A model generated the notes under the pieces. That model was not told the origin of the DNA and searched no databases. It was given only the letters and a program-made list of their open reading frames with translations. Below are positions 59,205 to 64,000 of a stretch of DNA of 64,000 nt, one piece after another. The first letter of the stretch is position 1; every line of letters begins with the position of its first letter. Source of the DNA: Palaemon carinicauda (lineage: Eukaryota > Arthropoda > Malacostraca > Decapoda > Palaemonidae); contig NC_090728.1 in assembly GCF_036898095.1 (NCBI RefSeq), positions 88,544,416 through 88,608,415 on the forward strand, in the 5' to 3' direction. The translations under genes were made by a program, and so were the position numbers.

Positions 59205-61855
59205 ATACTGATCATGGATACTAAGGATGTCGTAAACTGTGGCTATGTAAATATACAATCTGTAATTAATAAAATTATTCAAATTCAAGAATTGATAAAC
59301 AGGAAATATTTGGACTTACTAGCATTATCTGAAACATGATAAAATAACTTTGACGAGGCTAAGAACACTGAAATGACACCTCCCACACACACCTTGTTTC
59401 ACATACTGAGAGATTGTAGGTCTGGTGGGGGTGTTGGACTGTTTATTCATAAAGGTTACTCAAACAAGCTTTGAATATATAGAAATAAACTTTACGCAAA
59501 AAAACTGAAAAATATCCTTTGTAACAGTCTACAAACCTTGGAGAACGAAAACTAGTATCTTCTTTGAAGAATTCATTGCATTCATTGAGATGATTATCAT
59601 TGAGAAAAATGAATTAGTTGTTTTTGGAGACTTGAATTTTTGGATGGATGATGCATCAAATCCTGATGCTTTAGCATTTAGTGAGTTATTAGAATCATAT
59701 CAATTAGTGAATGTCAACTGTACAACTACTTAAACTGGGCATACATTGGACCTAGTTTTGAGTGAAGCAATGAATAACATTGTATCTGATATGAATGTTG
59801 AAGAGAAATGTACTATCTCAGTGCACAAACTTATTAAGATTAGTCTACCTCTACAGAAACATGCAGTAGTAAAGAAAATAAATTCTAGGCATAAATCAAA
59901 TTTTTCAATTACCATATTTATTGAAAAAGTTACAAAGAAAATAAATGATGCTATCAACATTCCTTGTGTTCATGATAACCAACATTTGTTGGGAGCTATG
60001 TGCTTAACTGTCTTACAACCACTTTTAGTAAAGAGAGTAAAAGTGAATATGATACCATGTGCCCACCGATGGAAAAGACTATAACTGTTAATGACCAATC
60101 TCTTTGTTTTGATGGAGAGACTTTAGTGAAAAAGAGGGAAAAAAGACGTAAAGAAAGAAAGTGGTATAGGTTAAAAACTTAGTACATAGGGAAAATACAA
60201 AACAGCTATGTGTCAATACAACTACCTGCTAAGAAGGAAAAAAGTGAATACTATAAGAGAAAGATCCACAAAGTAACAACAGACATAAATAAGTTATATC
60301 GTCTCCTAAATGGTATAATGGGAGATGTAAACGAAAAGGAGCTACCTAATGGATACAGTGACCAGGTACTAGCAAATAATTTTCCAGTATTCTTTAAAAA
60401 CAAAATGATCCTATGCCAATATCTGAAGTAATTAGAGAGAGAGACTTTTCTAGTCTAGCCGAAATAATAATGAGAATAGTAAATGCAAGCATTGATGAAT
60501 GTTAGTTTCCCAAATCTGAGAAAATGGCTATAGTCACACCAATTCTGAAAAGTGCTCTGAACTACCAGGAATTAAGCTCATATAGACCTATTTCGAATCT
60601 ATCCTTTGTTTCAAAAGTGCTTGAATACGTAATTCTTGAACAACTAGTCAGTCACTTAGAAGTAATAGAAGCTTTGCCTGAAAACCAAGCTACTTACAGA
60701 AAACTATACTCTATGGAGACAGGCATTTGCTCTGTTGTAAATGATATGCTGGAAATGATGAATGAAAATAAGTGTGGTATTTTAATATTACTCCATCTCA
60801 GTGTGGCTTTTGATATAGTTGTGCATGATGACGATCAAGCTTTCGATTACCTAAAAGATTACTTGGTTGGTAGAAATTACTGTGTGCAAATTGGAAACTC
60901 ATATTCATCATATGAACCTTTAAACAGAGGAGTACCCCAGGGGAGTGTACTTAGCCCAATCTTATTCTGCATCTATACTATCGGGCTATCGAAAATACTA
61001 CAAAGGCATGGTGTGAAGTTCAAACTATATGCTGATGACAATTTTACTTCCCCATAAATGATATAGATGACACTACTGAAACTCTAAACCGAATCCTTGA
61101 TAGTGTTAGAGAATGGATGACAATTAAACAACTAAAATTAAATGAGAACAAAACTGAGTTCATGGTGGTGGGAAAGAGAAACTGTGAGAAGCTTTTGTGA
61201 TATTGAAATGAACATAAATAATGACTGTGCCAATATCTAGTAAAGTTTGTGATCTAGGTGTATTTCTTAACTGTAACTTGTCTCTCAATGCCCAAATGAA
61301 TAATGTAGTAATAACTGCTGGCTATCATCTAAGTAATATTGCTTTTATAAAAAAAGTACCTGGACGAAAATTCTGTAAAGAAACTTGTGATAAACTGTGT
61401 TATTACGAGGATTGACAATTGAAACTCCATCTATTACAATTTACCAAAAGTACAACTTAAGAAATTACAAAACATAATAAACAGAGGAGCAAAACTGACA
61501 GAAGGTGTCCCACCTAGAGAAAGGATAACCTCTATACTAATAGATTTACACTGGCTGCCAATTAAAGCTAGAATTGAATTTAAAATATGTACAATAACCC
61601 ACCAAGTTATCAGAACTGGTCGTCCAAAATACTTGAGAGAATTGCTACATATTGCGCAGTCAACAAACTGTGTTGACATGAGAATAGTTACAGATGGTTT
61701 CAAACTATTGGAACTTAGATATATGTCTACTATAGGCTCCAGAGCCTTTAAATATGCTGCCCGAGACTATACAATAAGCTCCCACGAGACATCCAAATAA
61801 TTGAAGACATTAAAGCTTTCAAGAGGAAACTGAAGGTTTTTATTCTGTGAGTCGT
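59205..61855 (+). pseudogene. LINE ORF2: endonuclease and reverse transcriptase, broken
   Basis: The start reads VNCGYVNIQSVINKIIQIQE ... LDLLALSET, the N-terminal motifs of an APE-type endonuclease. Fragments of its middle (VVFGDLNFWMDDAS, about 59610-59650) follow. RT occupies 60524-61057: SYRPISNLSFVSKVLEYVIL, LLHLSVAFDIVVHD (motif A), NRGVPQGSVLSPILFCIY (motif B) and KFKLYADDN (motif C, both Asp kept). The C-terminal domain continues to about 61855 (LDLGVFLNCNLSLNAQM-like, then LPRDIQIIEDIKAFKRKLK). Several stops and frameshifts. Confidence 0.8.
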
Positions 61856-62104
61856 TTGACAGTAACGATTTAACAGTAAATGAGCAATACGTGGTATGAA
61901 ATGTTGAATACTCTGAATGAACAAGATAAAACGACAGTGGAGTTCCTTTAGAGATTGGGGTTCCCCTGCTGTCAAAGTAAAGTAAAGTAAGTAAGCATGG
62001 TATGCTAAGATATACTGCCTAGCATAGTATGTTAAAATATACCACCTAGCATGGTATGCTAAGATATACCGCCTAGCACAATATACCCCATAGAACGGCA
62101 TACC

Positions 62105-63790
62105 GCCTAGAACGGCAACGTTAGATGGAACACTTTAGTGAGGTCATGAATAGAGACATGAAATGAATAATTTGATTGATATACCTGAAGCTGAGAAAGA
62201 CATTGCTGTACTTATGAATGAATTCAGCGTATTTGAAGTTGAAGCTATCATTAAAAAACTAAAGAGATGGAAAGCCCCTGGGTATGATGGAATTACTGCT
62301 GAGATGATACTGACCGAAAATGAAGTGACTCCTAGTATACTTACACGATTATTTTGTAGAATGTGGAATGACAAGGCAAAACCTGATGTGTGGGAGCTAG
62401 GAGTGTTGGTGAAAATAACAAAAAAGGAGATCTGACTGATTGCAATAATTACAGAGGCATCACACTTATATTTAGTATGCTCATTCTAAAGAGACTGGAG
62501 AGAAAGATTGATGAAAAGCTAAGAGATGAACAAGCAGGATTTAGAAAAGGTAGAAGTTGTACTTACCAAATTTTCATTTTAAGACGTGGTATAGCAATGT
62601 GTAGAATATCAAAATCCACTTTTGATGGCAATTGTGGACCATGAAAGTCTGTGATAGTGTGCACCTGCCAGTTTTGTGGAGAGTCCTGCGGTATTATAGA
62701 GTTCTATTGTTTGTTTCTTTTAGGTTGACCTCATACTTGGAATAAGGAGGCCCTAGGCTTTTGCATTGCCAGCCCATAATATGGAATTCTCTTAAATATG
62801 TAAATTTGATTAAGTTTGCTCATGAGCATAGCATGTGCAAAATTAATGTTAATGGAGTCCTATCAATTGATTTTCCAGTGAACAGTAGAGTACTCAAAGA
62901 GAATGCGTTGTTACCTATGTTTTTATCCTCCTCATGGATTTTGTAATGCATAGAATAATTGGGAATGGTGAAGGATTGGACTGGATTGGTAACAGGAAAT
63001 TAGCTGCCCTAGAGTATACTAATGCTGTCCTTATTAGCAGAACACCACATGACTTGCAAAGCTTGCTTACCAGAATGCATGAAATATCACGAGTGGTTGG
63101 ACTCGAGATAAGTAGAAGAAAGACAGAGATGATGTGAATGGTATATGCGGTGGAAGATGAAATATCATTGGAAGGAGAAAAGATTAATGAGGTGGAACCA
63201 TTTAAATATTTAGGATTTATGATCTCTAATACAGGATCTTTAGAATTGGAGTTTGATGGAAGATTGAAAAAAGCTAACCAGACAATGGCTAGGCTAAGTA
63301 AAATTTGGAAATTAAATTGCCTGAAATTACCTATAAAAATAAGGCTTTATATTAGTATAGTGAGATCGGTGTTTCTGTATGGACATAAGTCGTGGTATGA
63401 CAATGAAACAACATCCAAAAGATTTTGTAGATTTGAGAACAGAGCACTCAGAAGAATATTGGGAGTTAAATGGCAGGACAGGACTAGAAAGGAAACTATA
63501 AGAGAGATTACGCGAGTGCCATATGTAAATGAGATCATGGTGAGGGGTAAATGGAGATGGTTTGGGCATGCTCTTTGCGCTCCCCATGAGAGAATAGTTC
63601 ACCAAACTTTTAACGATGGTCCACAAGGCACTAGAAGAGTTGGAAGATCCAGGTCTATATGGCTGAGAACTATGAAGTGTGAAGTAGGAAATGATGAATG
63701 GAGAAGTATTGATTTAAAACCTCAAGATGAAGATGACTAACGAAATCTAACCGAGGCCCTTTGCATGAATAGGCGTAGGAGGAGGAGATG
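62105..63790 (+). mobile_element. RTE-like LINE, 5'-truncated, decayed
   Basis: It begins within ORF2 and ends GAGGCCCTTTGCATGAATAG then GCGTAGGAGGAGGAGATGATGAT, a 3' end with a short ATG-type tail common in RTE-like elements. It lies immediately after the tandem array that borders the CR1-like LINE. Coding content is given in the next entry. Confidence 0.7.
62144..63740 (+). pseudogene. RTE-like reverse transcriptase ORF, broken
   Basis: Frames joined in order: FEVEAIIKKLKRWKAPGYDG (62230-62290), DCNNYRGITL ... KRLERKIDEKLRDEQAGFRK (62430-62545, motif region of the fingers). Motif A and B regions are degraded: 62640-62930 has VNGVLSIDFPVNSRVLKEN where an LQGxxLSP motif is expected. Then RKLAALEYTNAVLISRTPHD stands where a YADD motif is expected, so the catalytic Asp pair is lost. 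A frame from 63138 to 63740 is intact: FKYLGFMISNTGSLELEFDG, VRSVFLYGHKSWYDNETTS and VRGKWRWFGHALCAPHERIV, the C-terminal domain of this LINE type. Confidence 0.8.
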
Positions 63791-64000
63791 ATGATTGTAG
63801 TATGCTTTTGGTGAGTCCGCTGTAACGTTCCTTCAGTAGACAGTTCCATGGGCTAATATTGTAATTACAAGAGATATTGTTAGACATATATGATTGACTT
63901 CTACAGCAGTGGGATTAGGCTGTACTACAATGATATCATTGTCACAGATAGTGCCAGTGGCTCAGGATTTTAATGTCTTATTCTCAAAGTAAAGAAAGAT
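63791..64000 (+). other. Window end, nothing recognised
   Basis: About 200 bases of non-coding sequence after the LINE tail, containing no exon that I recognise. Confidence 0.5.

Larger units (their letters stand above)
57881..61993 (+). mobile_element. CR1/Jockey-superfamily LINE, about 4.1 kb, decayed
   Basis: It carries an ORF1 with a PHD-like zinc finger, coiled-coil-like segment, RRM-like part and CCHC knuckles, followed by ORF2 with endonuclease and reverse transcriptase. It ends in an AAAGTAAAGTAAGTAAG tail (61974-61992). The 5' part before ORF1 (57881-58096) is non-coding, so the copy may be close to full length. Frames are broken throughout. Confidence 0.8.
57840..62100. repeat. Short tandem array interrupted by a LINE
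   Basis: Unit AGCATGGTATGCTAAGATAT followed by ACTGCCC/ACCGCCT occurs at 57842-57880 and again at 61994-62100 (four or more degenerate copies). The LINE sits between them. On either side of it the 20-base unit AGCATGGTATGCTAAGATAT is identical (57861-57880 and 61994-62013). It can be read as a target duplication or as neighbouring array units. Confidence 0.75.

Overview
The window is eukaryotic and arthropod-like. It is AT-rich, has long introns with GT..AG borders, contains many (GA)n/(CT)n microsatellites, and is dense in DIRS-type tyrosine-recombinase retrotransposons, LINEs, a tRNA-derived SINE and TA-flanked DNA transposons. The abundance of DIRS elements and the repeat families point to a decapod crustacean (shrimp, prawn or crab). 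That is inference from repeat content; the species cannot be fixed.

One host gene is recognised: an atypical protein kinase C (aPKC, the PRKCI/PRKCZ family) on the plus strand. Ten coding exons were assembled by hand between 2017 and 37375, and every junction keeps the reading frame: 2017-3079, 7332-7417, 11150-11384, 12093-12140, 22379-22560, 22741-22975, 29384-29564, 34376-34494, 35882-36051, 37260-37375. They encode a long unfamiliar N-terminal region (354 residues), the pseudosubstrate, a complete C1 zinc finger, a linker and nearly all of the kinase domain. The last short exon (end of the C-terminal tail) was not found and probably lies beyond 64000. No PB1 domain exon is visible. The first exon has a TATA box and leader upstream and fits in phase to the pseudosubstrate exon, so it looks like an alternative first exon giving a PB1-less isoform.

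The introns and the 26 kb after the last visible exon are mostly mobile DNA. Regions in order: LINE 3' ends (4.1-6.8 kb); a DIRS end (6.8-7.2 kb); a decayed DIRS body (8.2-10.4 kb); a DIRS copy with a 33-bp-repeat Gag region (12.9-20.6 kb) split by a 2.6 kb TA-flanked DNA transposon; a decayed protein pseudogene split by a LINE 3' end (24.7-27.3 kb); a second TA-flanked transposon (30.4-32.4 kb); a nearly complete decayed DIRS with both terminal repeats (38.4-45.8 kb); a tRNA-derived SINE (46.6-46.9 kb); a 5'-truncated DIRS (47.75-49.27 kb) whose outer end is interrupted by a younger 6.9 kb DIRS (49271-56170); a CR1/Jockey-like LINE inside a small tandem array (57.9-62.0 kb); and an RTE-like LINE fragment (62.1-63.8 kb).

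The strongest observations are the aPKC first exon, and the nested DIRS pair. In the pair, the inverted repeats (159 bp, matching base for base by eye), the internal complementary region and the empty-site sequence preserved in the older element's own internal complementary region together fix the insertion point to the base, with no target duplication. The younger DIRS lacks the N-terminal half of its reverse transcriptase, so it was probably mobilised in trans or deleted after insertion.
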